Positions 1-14,379 of a stretch of 64,000 nt of DNA are shown here, in pieces. The notes under the pieces were generated by a model. The model did not search any database. It worked only from the letters and a program-made list of their open reading frames with translations, and was not told the DNA's origin. This DNA comes from Dicaeum eximium (Eukaryota; Chordata; Aves; Passeriformes; Dicaeidae). Location: NCBI GenBank assembly GCA_013396995.1, contig VWZP01010561.1, positions 159,767 through 223,766 on the forward strand, in the 5' to 3' direction. How positions within the stretch are numbered: position 1 is the first letter of the stretch; each line of letters starts with the position of its first letter. Both the position numbers and the translations under genes were made by a program.

Positions 1-16
1 TTATTATTATTATTAC

Positions 17-47
<31 letters not shown>

Positions 48-80
48 GTCATTATCATCATCATCATCATCATCATCATC
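1..80. repeat. Compound trinucleotide microsatellite (ATT)n-(ATC)n
   Basis: The window opens inside a TTA/ATT repeat that runs to about 48, with one ACT interruption. An almost pure TCA run follows from about 56 to 80. Both blocks are AT-rich trinucleotides differing by one base, which is typical of a microsatellite that mutated and re-expanded. The left edge is cut by the window, so the full length is unknown. Confidence 0.95.
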
Positions 81-3000
81 AGTGTCGTCGTTATTTAGGC
101 TCCCACCCGTCGGAGGTTCGCCGAAGAAAGAGCCCGGAGGGTCGGGATTAAGCAGGAGCCCCCCAGCCGCAGGCTGGCACCACCGAGGAGTCCCATCCAT
201 GCAGGGAACGGGCCTGGGCGTAAGAAGGGCTGGGTGCTGCCCGTGGGCCGAGCTCGTTCGTCCGCTGCTGGGAGTTTGTGAGACCCCCGGCTTTTGTGTG
301 TAAATCCACCCATCCTAACTGCAGAGAAAATCTTTGAGACCAGAGCTCGACACCAAAACCCAAAGGTAAAACAAACTCCAAAGGCATTAACTTTTTAAAG
401 TACGATGTGTTTTGTAAGCAAATCTCTGTTTTTTACCCACACCCGGTACTAACTGTATTGTTACTTGTGTAAAATCAAGTCATAAAGCTCAGGAGGCACA
501 CACACGTGCTCACACACGTGTGCACAAACACCCTTTTAAAAGGTCAGCCTATCTCCAAAGTTTCCTATTAAAAACAGAAAATCAAGAAGGGAAAACAAAA
601 CACAGGCATTGCCCCTAAATAAATAAAGAGAAGTAGTATCCCTCTCCGTTTTATTTTGTAGGCGTGATGCATAGTAAACAGCATCCTTATAACAACATGG
701 TTTTGTAAGTGTGATGAGGTCCACGTCAGAAGTTTCCAAACTTGGTTCTATACTTTGTGCGTGCCACAGCTATTGTCTGGGGTGATTTGCATGGATGATT
801 GCAAAAATACTACATTATTAAACTTCCCTCCATTCTTTTTCTCATGGAAGAGATACCAAAAAGCATATGCAGACAACCTAGTGCTTTTTGAAGCAACATA
901 CTCCCACTATGGATTTTTAGCAAGGAGGTTTTCTGTTTGTTTTGCATACGTTGTTTTATTTTTAGCATCAGTCTGGTTGCCAAAAAGCAGCCTCCCAGTG
1001 TGAGTGAATACACTGCAGTTCAACTGAGTGTGCAGTCTGGGTCTCGCAGAGGAATGAATGTCAAAGCAGCAGAAACATCACCAAACAGTTTTCTTAGCAG
1101 ACACTGCTGTGAAGAGGTTCTTGCTGCACCTTGCTGGAAGAGCTGCACAGCGAGCAGTTCCTTAGGATAATCTGACTACTGGACATTTGTTTGGCATTTG
1201 TTTTAGGGCATTGTAAGAAGAGGAATGAAGGACAAACATCCCGGCTGGCGCCCGCTGTGCTGATGGAAAACACGATGAACACCAGTTTGCCATCAGCTGC
1301 TGATCCCCAGCCCTGCTGGGAGCTGCCACCTTCGGCAGGCTGTTGGCTGAACCCTTCATGGGAGCGTTCCTTTGCCTTGTCCGCTCCAGGGGAGCTGGTG
1401 TGCCACCACTTCAGCTCCTCGAACCAACCAGCCTCAACTTCATGGTGCTAAACCACAGACCGTGGTCCTGAGTTACCCAGCTGAGCTCTGTGGTGCAGCA
1501 CAGGAAAGAGGAACACAATTGTCCTCTTGCTGGCAGTGGCAGCAGAGGTGCTGGGGTCACCTGTTTGCATCATCACTCTCAACCTGCTGGCGTCTCTAGC
1601 AGAGCAGTGGACAGAAATTTTGGGTCTCTCCCAAACACTCTCCTGTTATGTAACATTCACTGTGATGAAAACAGGTTGCAAGCACTTTCTTACATATGCC
1701 TGGACGTGAGACCTCCTCACTCACCTGTGTAAGGATTGTGGCACCTCGAATTACCAAGCTGGAAAGAAGAAAAATGAATAGAGGATGTGTAGGGTAAGGG
1801 TGCCTAGTACTTAAAATATATCCAAGAACCCTTACCTAAAATACAACACTGCTACTTTAACTTCTTGAAGTGCTATCTATTACATGGTGAGGAAAGCAGA
1901 AATGAAGAAACCAGCCCTTATTTCCTCATGTGGAAGCTATCCCAGCTTGCCAAATCATTAACAAATGTTTTAAGCAGCAAAGGGAAAAAAATGTGCCATT
2001 TGCTCATAAGGCAAAACCATTTGGACTACTAGAAATTTCAGAGTAATGTGAAAGGTTTAAGCAAAATAAGGGACAGCAAAAAGAGAAAACAACTGTAAAT
2101 ATTGATAAGAGTTAAGTAATATGGTAGCAATTAATACACATTTCTTATATGTTCCACAACTGGGAGACAGGCCTGCAGAAGGAACTACAATTCATAGAAA
2201 ATAAGCAAAGGCAGTTTAGCCAACATGAATCCATATTGCAGGAGAATAATTAAAATCAGGCAATTAACGGCACACAAACTCATATTTTAGTGGAAATCAA
2301 TTGGTACCATTTTGAAAGGAGTAATTTAAAATCAGAGAAACCTTTAGAACAGATGTTCAACTACACAACAAACCCTGCCAGAGGACATTAGTTAAGGAGG
2401 CATTTAGTTCTCTTACGTGTTTTAAAATGGGTTCTCCTAAAAGAATGGTGCAAACCGGGTCTCAGGCTTCTAAGTACTATTTACCACATTTAGTATTAAA
2501 AAAAATGTTGTGATAAAAGCTGAGGGATTTCCTAGTAAAAGAGAGATAATATTATTAGCAGCCATGAGGTTTTTTTGCATTTCCTGAGCTTGGACTAGAT
2601 ATGTTTAGGGTTATCAACTACACACAGGATCAACACAGCACTTCCTTTCATTTCCCTGCTTTTTATTTCACAATAGCCCACCTTGACCCCATCCTGCAAT
2701 CAGCACACACATTTTGAAGAAGCATTTTCGTTCAAAGATGATTACTGAAAATGACATTAAAAAAAAGAATGTGAAAATCACTGGTAAGCAATCCATGATA
2801 CTGCTTTTCAATTCTCACTATGATTGCATGGGAATGTGTTTCTCAGGAGTCATTAGATCAGGGATTTTGGGTTAGAGCTGTATTTGATATGGAGCTTGAT
2901 AAATTGGTCAAGCTGCTTGGATTGACAGTTGTCATAATTTGAACAGAAAAGTAATATGAAAATATTTGTTTGCAGATGCCCAGAGTCAAGTAACTGGAGG

Positions 3001-5328
3001 AATCTGTGGATTCAATTAAACCACACAAGGTAAAACAGCAACCCATTCAAATACTGTTCATCATTTCTTTTAATGCACTTTTAATATTACTTTCAACTTT
3101 CAAACCCAAAGCTAGCAGATTTTCCAGTTAGTCCAAGGTAAAATATTCAATTTTTGGATGTACCTAGTTCAAATATGCCATATCTCTCCAATTTCCTACT
3201 TATGTGCTAGATCTCCCATGACAATAGCTTGTCAGAAAATGTGAATGAGTCAGTACTCCTAAGTCCTGTGAAACAATTTACAGGGATTTAGAAATAGGCA
3301 GGGATTATCACAGTTCACACACAAAATTAATACCACCTTTTCCAAATGCTAGCAGCATTTGTTCAAACAATATTCTTGTTTTGCTTTGAAAATTATGTAT
3401 CTCTTTATCCTGGCTTTAGCAGTCATGTTTTTGTACAAAAATTCCAGCAAGGATATTAGCCTCCTCAATTATTTTAAAAAAAAAAAAAAAAAAAAAAGCT
3501 CCATATCCTATATGGAATTCCATTCCAGCACAGCTTCTCTGTGTTTCTAATAAGGATGGCATTTCAGTTTACTATGTTTATGACGATGGTCAAACACTGA
3601 ATGACAAATTCAGTCTATACAATATGAATAGAAATTCTTCAGAAGTTAGATTATTTGACCTAATTTTCTTCTTTATGCAGGAAAACCAAGTATCTGTAGT
3701 TCAGAAAGGCATGCATTAATGGGAAAAGTATTGAAATGGAAGCAGATAGATGGAAGTGATTACTTTAATTTCTGAATCTTAAATACAAATATTTAAATGT
3801 AATTTCTGTAAGATGCCCAGCAAGCAAAACCCTTCAGAGCTTTGAGTCTCTCAGACAGCACTTTTAGAGCTCTCTGCTGTACAGTGTTTCTTGTGTCTCA
3901 GCAGACTTTCATCTGATGTTCCTAATGAGATTAAATGCATGAAAATGCACTTACTCAGTTTTTCTGAACTACAGCAATGGCTCTGTTTCCTACAATGATG
4001 CTGAATATCCTTTTCAATTACTAATACCAAGTCTTTGGCAGTAAGGCAAGGAATGTCGCTTCATTTGGGTGAAATGCTGATCTCCTTGAAGGTAGAGTTT
4101 TGCCACTGGTTTCAGGAGGTCCAAGATTTCCTTACATCTGGTATAAAATCACAGCCATTCTTCATGACAAGTAAATATGTATTAAAGGCACAAAGGATTC
4201 TAAATTCAGAATGAAATTGGCATTAACTGTGACAAAACCATGTTGCACAAAAACTTTCCATTCACTAAGATTTCAGAAGTATTGCTTTGATCTTGTGGTT
4301 CATAAAGGTGTCAAGATTGGTTTAATACCTTTTGTATTTATAAGGTATTTATCTAAACATTTTATGTTCATGTGGTACACTGAAAATCTTGGGCCATTTG
4401 TCAGTCTTTTAATCAATAAATTATATGGTGATAAAAACCCCCTCCCACATGCAAGTTGTCATCCTGCCTTCCTCATAGACTATTGTTGCATTTCAACAAT
4501 TTAACTCAAATAAACAGTCTCTGAAAAGGAAAAGTTTAGATTACCAGTGAGAAAAAATGGTTTCAGCTTCCAAAGGGTATTCACAGCATAGGAGTTGAAA
4601 AGGGTTTTGTTTTATGGGTTTTGTTTGTTTTAATGTGGATCTCCAGAAAGTTGCAGAACCACATCTCTTTCAAAAGTTTCTGATGAACACTAGGATCCAG
4701 GTTCTCACATGTAAAACCTCTGTGCTTATGTGGGGTTTTGTTTGGTTGCTTTGGGGCTTTTTTTTTCCAATCTCGGAAAAGTATAATTTGATCAAATTCT
4801 TGCCCTACATTATGCTAGTATACTGCTTTGGACTTCAGGGAGGAAGAAGCTCAGTCTTACCAGAGTAGGTTGATATAAAGGGCATTTTACCCCCAAAACT
4901 ATTGCTAGAGTATTAAAATAATTAACTTTTTTCCTTGCCTTCTTTCTTAAGTTGCTGGATTTTGCTCCTACCCTGCCACCTAGCAGCCTGCCTTTGGAAA
5001 ACATAACCCAATGTCTTCTTAAAATTCTGTAAGGAAACTTATTCAGACAGAAGATGTTTACCTCTTGTCTAAGGACATTCAGAAATTCCAAATGCTTGAC
5101 ATGCCCTCCAAAATTAACTACTGGAAAGGCTATAAAACATGACAAAACAACACATCTCTAGATCAGCTTTTTGAGTTGTTAGCACATGAACACTACATGT
5201 CTGAGTCATTAAATCCCCTCCCCCCCCACCCCTTTTTTCCCCTTCTACAGCATTAGATTTTTTTACTCATTGGAAATGCAATATGAAAATGGAAAACAAC
5301 ATGAACTTGTACCCACATTAATTCTGTT
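81..5328. other. Intergenic DNA without a recognisable gene
   Basis: Positions 95-330 are noticeably richer in G+C and CpG than what follows and may be the edge of a feature left of the window. The rest is AT-rich, with stop codons dense in all frames and only short chance open frames. A 22-base poly(A) run lies at 3476-3497, and a pyrimidine tract at 5216-5250. Human synteny predicts PPP1R3G (a single-exon gene) beyond RPP40 on this side, but nothing here translates to a protein phosphatase 1 regulatory subunit. Confidence 0.6.
3476..3497. repeat. Poly(A) homopolymer run
   Basis: There are 22 consecutive A residues in AT-rich intergenic DNA. No LINE or processed-gene sequence is recognisable next to it, so it is recorded only as a simple repeat. 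Confidence 0.9.
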
Positions 5329-5358
5329 TTGTCGCTTTGTGTTTGCCTTTGTTACAAG

Positions 5359-5641
5359 CACAAGGCGCGTAGCTCGCTCAAAATCAATAATGGCATGAAC
5401 TCACTCGGTCTCTCCCAGCACAACAGAATCTGCCAGCTGGTCAGAAGGACCTTGGTGACGTCGGCTGGCAAAACCTGGCTGGTCTTTAGAGCTGTGTTTG
5501 ACGTGGCACAATGGAACACCAACCTGACCTCATCAGCGCAGATGCCTCCCCGTCCTTTGGGAAAACACAGTTGGGCAATCCAGCCTGATCTAATAACTCC
5601 TGGCAAATGCAGGCCAACCTTTTCAGTCCAGCAGTCACTGG
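5359..5641 (+). other. Candidate exon or conserved element (CpG-enriched, splice-flanked block)
   Basis: This 283-base block differs sharply from its AT-rich surroundings, having several CpGs and balanced base composition. A pyrimidine-rich tract ending in an AG at 5357-5358 precedes it, and a good donor (GTAAGT at 5642-5647) follows it. One + frame is open across the whole block and beyond (about 5329-5709), and much of the - strand is open too (5352-5606). I do not recognise a protein family in either translation. It could be a lncRNA exon, an unannotated coding exon or a conserved regulatory element. The splice-site reading is an inference. Confidence 0.3.
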
Positions 5642-5709
5642 GTAAGTTGTACGTCAGTCCCGTTTCTTGGGTTAAAACAGGAATAGGCTTCCAAGCAATC
5701 TTGCTGTAG

Positions 5710-6877
5710 AAATGCTACATTAAAATTTGTTGGCTTGAATGTGTGGTTTTTCACACTGTCAAAAAAGGAATAAATTCAACCCTGTCTCTCTGCATTTTCC
5801 CAGATTGCCTTAGTTACAGTCAGTTCTCAATAGCTCAGCTATGATACCAGATAGCAAAACAGGTATCTGATAGAGCATATCCTGTAAAGAGAGAGAATGT
5901 TTATCACAATAATTTATATTGATTCTCATGACTTATGAACATCATAACTTCATTTGATGTGTATATAAACCAGCAACTAGGAATCTGTAACACAATACAC
6001 TACTGTAAAAGCACATGAGGAGACTTCAGAGTTGAATTTCAGTGAATAAAATAGCTTATGTAGTGGGCTGAATACAGAGAGATTTGCTTTTCTAAAGAAT
6101 ATTAATAGTTTTTTACAGTAGGAAAGAAAAAAGAGCAGAAATATGCACTGCTTTGATATTAGTGTGCCATTCTAGTAAGTGAGTCTGTACTTGAAAACTC
6201 TCAGGGCATGAACAAGAAACAGGACTGCATGATAGGGCCCAACCCTGCAAAAGCAAAGGACTGGCACAATACCTGTCATTAACAGCACACAAAAAAAAAT
6301 TGCTGAAGTAGCCATCTGTGAATGCAGGGATGCTTAGCCCTGCATCACCAGAAACAAAAATAGAAAGAGAGTTTTCTATTTCATTGACATAAAAACAGTT
6401 AAAGTCCACACAGTCCCAGTGAGTTCAGTTCCACAGCTTCAGCACCTAAAGCAGGAAAGGCAGAAAAGAAGCTCCATCTGGTGGTGTGGCTGATTGTCAT
6501 TGCTTTTCAGTTTCATCTGATTGCAAATACCTTCCTCTCCAGCAACAAAATGAAAAATTGAAATAATATGTAAAAGATCCCCTGTCCCACAAATGGAACC
6601 AGCGTTATCTAACACTTTAAAATCACAAAACATTCTAAAACCAGGACTTTCTATTTGAAGCAAATCGGAGTTGAAGCTCTTCAATACAAGGCACACATGA
6701 TCCTGTCAGGGTAGTAGTCTAACAAACATTTTTATGTGCATTAGCACACTTCAAAAGGTGACCTGCTGCAGCCTGGGGTGGGGAGAAGAAAAGGCAGGAA
6801 TCACTGGTTAAAGGATGAAGGAGGAGATGTGTGAACATGAAGTCAGGGTTTCTGCTGCACCTGTCACATAGAAGTAG
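5710..6877. other. Intergenic DNA, nothing recognised
   Basis: This stretch is AT-rich with no splice-bounded open frame, RNA gene or transposon consensus that I can recognise. Short open frames on the - strand (for example 6113-6409 and 6439-6696) have no family signature and are treated as chance. Confidence 0.6.
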
Positions 6878-6982
<105 letters not shown>

Positions 6983-9900
6983 AAATAATTGCTGAACAAA
7001 TTGCTGAATTGCTGCAGTGATGCTGGTGGTCAGGTTAAATGATTTGACCTAAGCTTTCAAGTAATTTTAGCAAGTATTTAATTCTAAGTATCTGTGTACA
7101 TGATTTCAGCAAAGTCACTGCTTTGCGGGATTGGGAAACGTGTTGCCCCACGTTGATGTTATAAAATGTTATAAGCATTGTAGAGTATAAACCTAATTGG
7201 GTAGATGATACTAAGTGGAGCCACTGGAGTTCTGTGCTTACTTTCACACACAAATTCATGTCTGCTACTGCTCCTTCAAGAACCCATGGCAATTTCTCTC
7301 AAGACATGCTCCTAATCCAAGTTTGTGTTAAACAAAAGCAATTTTAAACACAGATACACATAAACCTTGTCCTGCAAACTCAGGTAAATAAAATACACTT
7401 TGCCTACTCTTTTGCAGTGCCCACATTTCAATGGGCAATATGCTGCATTTTATCATATCAATGTATCATTACTTTTTTCCTAAATAATAGAACAGAGCCT
7501 AATATTAATTACTCACCAAAAAACCCATGTTAAAAGAATGATGGGAATACAGAGTCAAGCATCAAAACACTAAAAATTGCCTGAAGTCACATTGCCTTTG
7601 TAACCTTAATGCAGCTCCTTTTTTTTTTTTTTTTTGAGCCCATCATTAAGGTTACAGCCTTTAATTATGCATTTTTAAGCCATTTTTCTTTCAGGGCTGT
7701 CTCATTGAGCACACAAGATAGACAGCTACTTAATGGTGTTGTCACTGGTTTCCTCCACATTGCTCAAAGTGTAGCTGCAGGCCTAACTTATTGAACAGTT
7801 TTCCAGTCCTGCTCCAGAGATGTGATTGGATTTCCTCACGGGATCCTCCATTGTGCTCAGCACCACAGTATCTTCAGAAACAGTAGACTACTGTGAGATG
7901 AAGTATTCCTGATTTTTATCATTAGAGAGCTGAACTGCAGAGAGGTCAAGGTAAAAATGTCCCTTTATTCTAAGTGCTCATTTTGGAAGTGTGCAACTTG
8001 ACTTTTGAAATTGCTTATGAGAATAGAAGATTTTTCATGGACTCAGCATATCACTCCTTTTGATTTCAGCTAGAAATCTGACTGCTTGGGTTATTGGGGT
8101 TGAAAATTATCAGTATGCATTAGGTAGCCAAGTTAGTTTGAGCAATTTGCATAGCACTGCCAGGTGCTTCATGTCTGGAGCAGCAATGAAATTTAGTCCC
8201 TTTAGGCTAGAAAATCACTTGCCTCTATGGCAGGACCATCCTTTCCCTTCCTGCATTCTTTGTAATTTGAAGAAAATGAAGTCCAAGTCCTCCAGCCATA
8301 TAAGTAGTACGTGATCATGACATTAAAACATTACCAAAGAATGTTATCATGATTCTATATCACCATGAATTGGAATTGCAACCTTAATAAAATTCCTTTA
8401 GACTTTTTGTTCCTACAGGCTTGACACAATTCAGGGCAGTTCCCTGTACAAGCCATCTGCAGATAATACATAGTTCAATACATTTTCATACAGTAAATAT
8501 TTAAGAATAAGTTTAGCAAAATATATTTCCTTTCCTGGTATCTGGACTACTAATCTGCTGTAACTCTGTTTCTGTCTCCATTTTCATATCCAACTAAAAC
8601 AAAAAGACAAATCCCATGTCTCCCATTTGTTTTCACTCCCAAACTGAGGAGACATTTTAAAGGCTGCTACTTCCATGATTCAGTACCTCTTTTCTAATGT
8701 CTCTGTAATATGATAGACTGTGAATGCAACCTAATGGTGCCAAAACTGAGTTGTTTATCTTTTTACTCTGTGAAGCAGAAGGACTCACTTCAGTTTGAAA
8801 ATACTTCAAGAAGTCACACTGTAAGGAGATTAAAAATAATTCAGTTGAAAGAAGACACTTTGTTTTCAAAATAAAGATGTTCTTGAAGAGGAAGTGGGGC
8901 CATTGGCACCCTGCTCCATCTCCCATCCAAGAAACAGAAGTGCCTGAGCACAGGAAAGTTTTCACTGCTCTGTTACCCTCTTCCCAACAGCAGTAAGTAG
9001 ATCACTGCCCACTCATCCCACTGGACTTGTTGCTTTGATTTCTGGTAGTTAATGTCCCTCTCCCATACATACCACTATTTCCTATCACATAAGCAGTGCT
9101 GCCCAGACCCTTTCCATCCGAGCATTTAACTTGCAAATCTAAGGATAACTCAACAAGATCAAGATTAGCCAGACTAGTCTTAGGGAACCAATATTTTGAT
9201 CCCTTAATTATCTTATGAATATTAATCAGGCTGGAGACACGAGGAGGAGCAACTTAACAACCAAGGGAGATTAATGAATTGATGGACTGAGCAAGAATTT
9301 TAAGAGCAATGGATTAATTTTCATTGTGAATATTAAATTGATTCAGTGATTAAAAAAGGTAAATTACCTCAAAGACCTATGTCAAGAGTAATTTTCTCTC
9401 CTTTGCAGTTTTCCTTTTTTACCTGTTGTCCTTGAAGATTGCATTTAATTTTACTTAATTTTATATGCTGTTTTCTAGTTATCCTGGCAAATGAAGAAAA
9501 ACTGGCATTTCTTATTTCTCCCACAAGAAGGATGCTTTCATTCCCCAACAGAAATTACTTCCTTTGTACTCCAAGAGCAAAAAGTTTATCTTGGCCAAAG
9601 GCAGAGTGTTTTTATTTAACTGTGATGCCTGTCTTACTTTCAAATTTGAAGATTAATGACTCTGCACAAAATTCTGTGTCTCTTTCCTGCCATATGTTCA
9701 GGGGGGAGGCTTATCACTATGGTTTACAAATTAATCCATGTAGTCATCACTTCTTGATTCATGTTACAGAACAGGAAGACCCATAAAGTTTTGGCACTCA
9801 GCTGCAACAAGATGCAAATGGCTTTCTTTGTTTTTCACATTTAAGAGCAGTGGATAAAAGCAGTGAGGTGGTCAACTTTCAGTATGTTCTGCAGAGAGCT

Positions 9901-12900
9901 CTAATTCTCCAGGCAACCAATGAAGTCTAAAAGTTTATTTGAGATGCCATGTCTTCACACTGATCCAGTTTCTGCTGTTTGCTTGATTTAATCGATGGTG
10001 CAGTTTCTTGTCTGGATTTTTTGCCTAAAACAAAAATCCAGGCATGTACAAAGGTTTGCCTGTTCCTTAGTGTGTTCCCAAAAAAAGCAGCAACTACAGG
10101 AAGAAGTTAATCTCAGTGCAACCTGCTAGAAGGCAGAAAAAAAAGGCACAAGTGCTAAAGATGAAATTAATTTTCCTTCATATCATTACAATCAGCAGCA
10201 GATTTTGTGTGAGTGGGTTGTACAGGCAGTTGTACAGGTTGAACTTGCAGTGGCAAAGCTTTTATTCAAAATTTTTTTCAAACACTTAGACATGAAAAAA
10301 TAATGGAGGAAATTTCACATTTTCCCCAGTTGTTTAGATAAAACTGCGTTTATAGAAAAGAGAATTGTTTTGAATTCACCAAAATTTAGGTTTAAACCAC
10401 AATCCACAGATTACTGTTCTTTCAAAGTAGCATTTTTAATATTTCATTTGAAATGTGGGCTTAAAAAAAGAAATACAAAGACCTCAGAGTCATTCTGGAC
10501 CAAAAAAAAAAAAACCCCCAAAAAAACCCCCCACCAAACTCAGAAGATTGAAAAAAAACAGTAAATGAGAGCGGGTATAAACAGTATATTCAGTCTATAG
10601 TATATTCAGTAAATGAATATGAGTATGAACATTCTAGGGGAAAAAAAATAGAAAAAGGAAAGTAGACTAGAGCAGGCTGCTTGCATAACATCGTAACTGT
10701 GCACACCTCCCAGGAAAGGTGCTTGGGAGGCCTCCAGTCTTCAAAATCCTGGGGACCAGAGGAAAAAAATAACCTCATGCCTGTAGTTGTGGCTTCAACT
10801 CACATATACATACACACTTCTATGTTTATACTCTTACTGTGCTCCTGGCTTCTCACATTACTCTGATGTGCTTATAGTTATATATTTGTGTGTACTTACC
10901 TTAACCTGATGGTTAACCTTCACATGGTCTTCTAAAGACTTCCTGAACAAAACCTGCTTCCATTGTTCTATGAGCCAGCTTAACATCAGTATAGTTGGAA
11001 GGTAAGGGCAGCGAGAATATTTTTAGTGTACTTCTAGCCTGAAACTTTGAATCTTGCTCAAATGAATGAAATGTACAATTCTAATTTTAAACTTTTGATA
11101 ATGCCACACTGGTCCCTAAACATTTAGATCATGCTGAAAATACTGATCTTACCAAGGAACATGGTTTTGTTTTGTTTGTGGATTTGGATATTTTTTTAAT
11201 CTTGGGTTATTTTTACACAGTTTCTGTTGCTTGCTTTCATAGATAGTATTAGGGAGAGAAATTGTGAATCCAGGCACTCCAGTAAGTGCTTTTTGAGAAC
11301 CTGTGTGCAGGGAGGGTGGCAGAGGCACACTCTCCATCCAGCCTTAGAGAAGGAGGCTTCCAGCTGGCTGAGAGAACAGGCTCCTCTCCCTGTGGCTTTC
11401 TTCCTCTGCTGGCACCATCTCCAGCTTCTCTGTGCTTCAAAACAGCAACCACATGGCTCTGATGTTGCATTGCAAAAGATGATTAAAATTTTACTGTGCT
11501 AAACTCACAGGGCCAAACTTTGACATCCATCCTTGGTGGAAAAAGCTACAGCCAGCCCCACATAAGACTGGTGTGAAGTGCAGCACAGGACCTTTTATAA
11601 TTTGGGGATGTCAGAGAAACAGTTTAGCGAGAGAAAAATGCCAGTGGCCTTGCAATCCCAATACTTATTAATAATATGCAGTAATACACAAAAGAATGAA
11701 CGATAACAAGTACAAGGAATATTACTGATTTATTGGTGGGAATGGCAAATCCTCTCCTTGAAGCAGTCTGGAAGCTTGAGCTGTGACAAGAAGGAAGTAT
11801 TTTGCACTGATCTTAAGAGGACATGCACCCTACTTTTAAATTTCTGTGATGCCTTTTTTTTTTTTTTGAGGTGTGGACAGGAAGGAATGCTTAGTTATAT
11901 TTGCATTTGCAAATACAACTCTTTCCTTTGCATTCTGTATCTCCATGAGGGTGTATTAAAGTAACTGTGTGATCTGCTGCAGTCCCAGGAGCAGCGCTAA
12001 TGTTACTAGAAATAAAATGTTCTAAGGATATTATCAAGACAATTTCTGCAGGGACAATTAATATCTTTTAGCACACCAGCTCATATAACAGGGGAAATTA
12101 TGTATAGATTGAGAACAAAACTGCTACAATAAGTTTAACAGCATCGTGTTAATTGGTTATTCAGTTTGAAATGGTGCCTGTTAATCTGTGATGCCAGGAG
12201 AGGAGACCTTAGCAATGGAAAATCCAGCATTTCCCCATTTGTTATGGGACAAGGAGAAGGACATCTTTATTGCCCATGGAAGGTCAAGGTGGGTGTGGAA
12301 CTGTTCCCTAGGATGTTTCTCAGCAGATGAAGGGGCAACCAGAGGAACATGGCCACAGTTTTTTACCTACTGCAAGGAAGTGTGCATGGAAAACAGAGTA
12401 CATATGCCTCATATTAGCCATAATGTGAAGAACAATTGATTTGTTTAGGAGGAGAGAGAAAGTGCGTGAAAATATCCCAGTATCGTGCAGGGCCCTGGCA
12501 AAATTTGATGCTTGGGAGGCAAGTGGAGGTGATGACCCTGCTTGAATATTGATTAAACACACTCCTGCTCCCCAGAACCTTGTTGGTGGAATTATCCCTC
12601 TCATTTGTTCTACCACTGTAATACCACAAAACTGAGTGAGTAGGAGGTTTCCCAGATTATCAAGGGTTTAACTCTAAGAAAAACAGATCAGATGGTTGGT
12701 TGGTTGGTTAAGGTTTTTTAACACTATTTTAAACCAAATCCAACAACTTGGTCCATGGTTACCATTCACTGATGTTCCTGGCTTGAACAGCTGCTTTGGC
12801 AGTAGCTCAGCAGAGCTTTGTCTGCAAGCCCCTTAAAGAACAAGTCTGAGTGGGACCTTTTTTACAGGCCATCACTGCTCTGAATATATGGACTAAAGTG

Positions 12901-14299
12901 TGTAAAAAACAGAGCATAAAGCTAACTGTCCACATCTTCACCATCTTTCCACTTTCCTCCACGATAAAGACCAGTTGACACTGATCAAGTAAATTGCTGG
13001 TATTCAGTCTTATGCATTTTATTATTATTAGATGAACACAGCACCAGAGGTACCTGTTTGTTTCTGTTTTGACAAGTACTAATTATAATAGCCAAGGTTA
13101 AAAGATTTAGACAATTTCCTTCCTTCTCTTCTGCAGTCAATACTATTTAATAAAGAAAAAACAGTGACTGAAAGGAAAAATATTTTGATTAATCTTAAAG
13201 ACACACACCAATATCAAAAGTCTGTGACAAATACTTGTTTAATGAAGCTCTAAGTGTTTTAATAATGTTGTTTTTTAAATCAGAAAATCCAGCATTTAAG
13301 ATTATTTTTCCATAGTGAAAAAAAGTATATGCAAGAAGCAGCTGGGCTTCACAAAAAGAGATACTGTACATAATGTGAAGATCCAACTTTTCTTTCCAAA
13401 CTCAGTCATTTTATACAAAATCAGAATCAAATTTCACCAGTCCCAGGAAGTGTTTGAGAGATCCTTCCATATTCCAACTTATTACCACAAGTTGCCGCAA
13501 GGCAATCCTTTCCTCACTATATCCTGTAACTTTAAGTATGTATTCTTTAAGCGCGCAGAAACTGAATTGCTGTAAAACTGCATTACCCTGTCACAGGTTT
13601 GAAATCTTTGGGAAATTTGTGATAGCTTTACACCTTAAATTATTTAAAGTTTAAAAGGTCTTTTTTTTTTAACAATATAAAGAAATCCCATAGCAAATTA
13701 CTCATACAACTGTAACAACCACTATAAAAATGTCAGCATTAACTGACAATTAGTACACACACACATATATATACATGATTTATGTCTTGTTTAAAGATAG
13801 AGAAATTCTGTATGTTACAACACAGACTAGTGGACTTACTTCTAAGTGGGTTTTTTAATGTAGTTCAGTGTCTTCAGGGAGTTCTCTAAAACACACATAC
13901 TCTGTAACAGGACAGCCAATATCTATAACTAAGGGTGGGTTAAAATTAATTGCCTGACACATGAACTCAACTGCCTGAACAGCGATGTGAATCCTTCAGT
14001 GCTCCGCTGTGCTGCAGTGAACTACACTCCTGCCACAATCCATAAAATACTGACTTCACACTGAATATGCAACCATGAATCTTGACTCTCTTGACCCTTC
14101 CCAAACATATTTTTTCCTCAGTTCCCTTCCCATCTATTCGTATCCCCAGCAGAAAGCATAAATTGTATTAGCATAGAGAAGTTCATAAAGAGCCCCAACA
14201 CACCCCACAAAAACACAGCGTACCCCCGCTAAAAAACATCAAATCAAATAAACAATTAAAAAACCCCTCCGCATGCTGCTTGGAGTATAGCTGAATTTT
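6983..14299. other. Intergenic DNA upstream of the RPP40 CpG island
   Basis: This stretch is AT-rich and gene-poor. It holds a T run at 7618-7635, an A/C-rich low-complexity tract near 10500-10560, a T run at about 11863-11873 and a GGTT repeat at 12694-12709. None of the short open frames has a recognisable domain or flanking splice pattern. No tRNA-like or snoRNA-like structure was recognised. Confidence 0.6.
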
Positions 14300-14379
14300 C
14301 CTGCTCGACTCTCCGGGCTTATTGATCAGAGGCTTGAACTTTTCACCCCTTCAGTAGCACAGGCTCTCTGATGGCCGCA

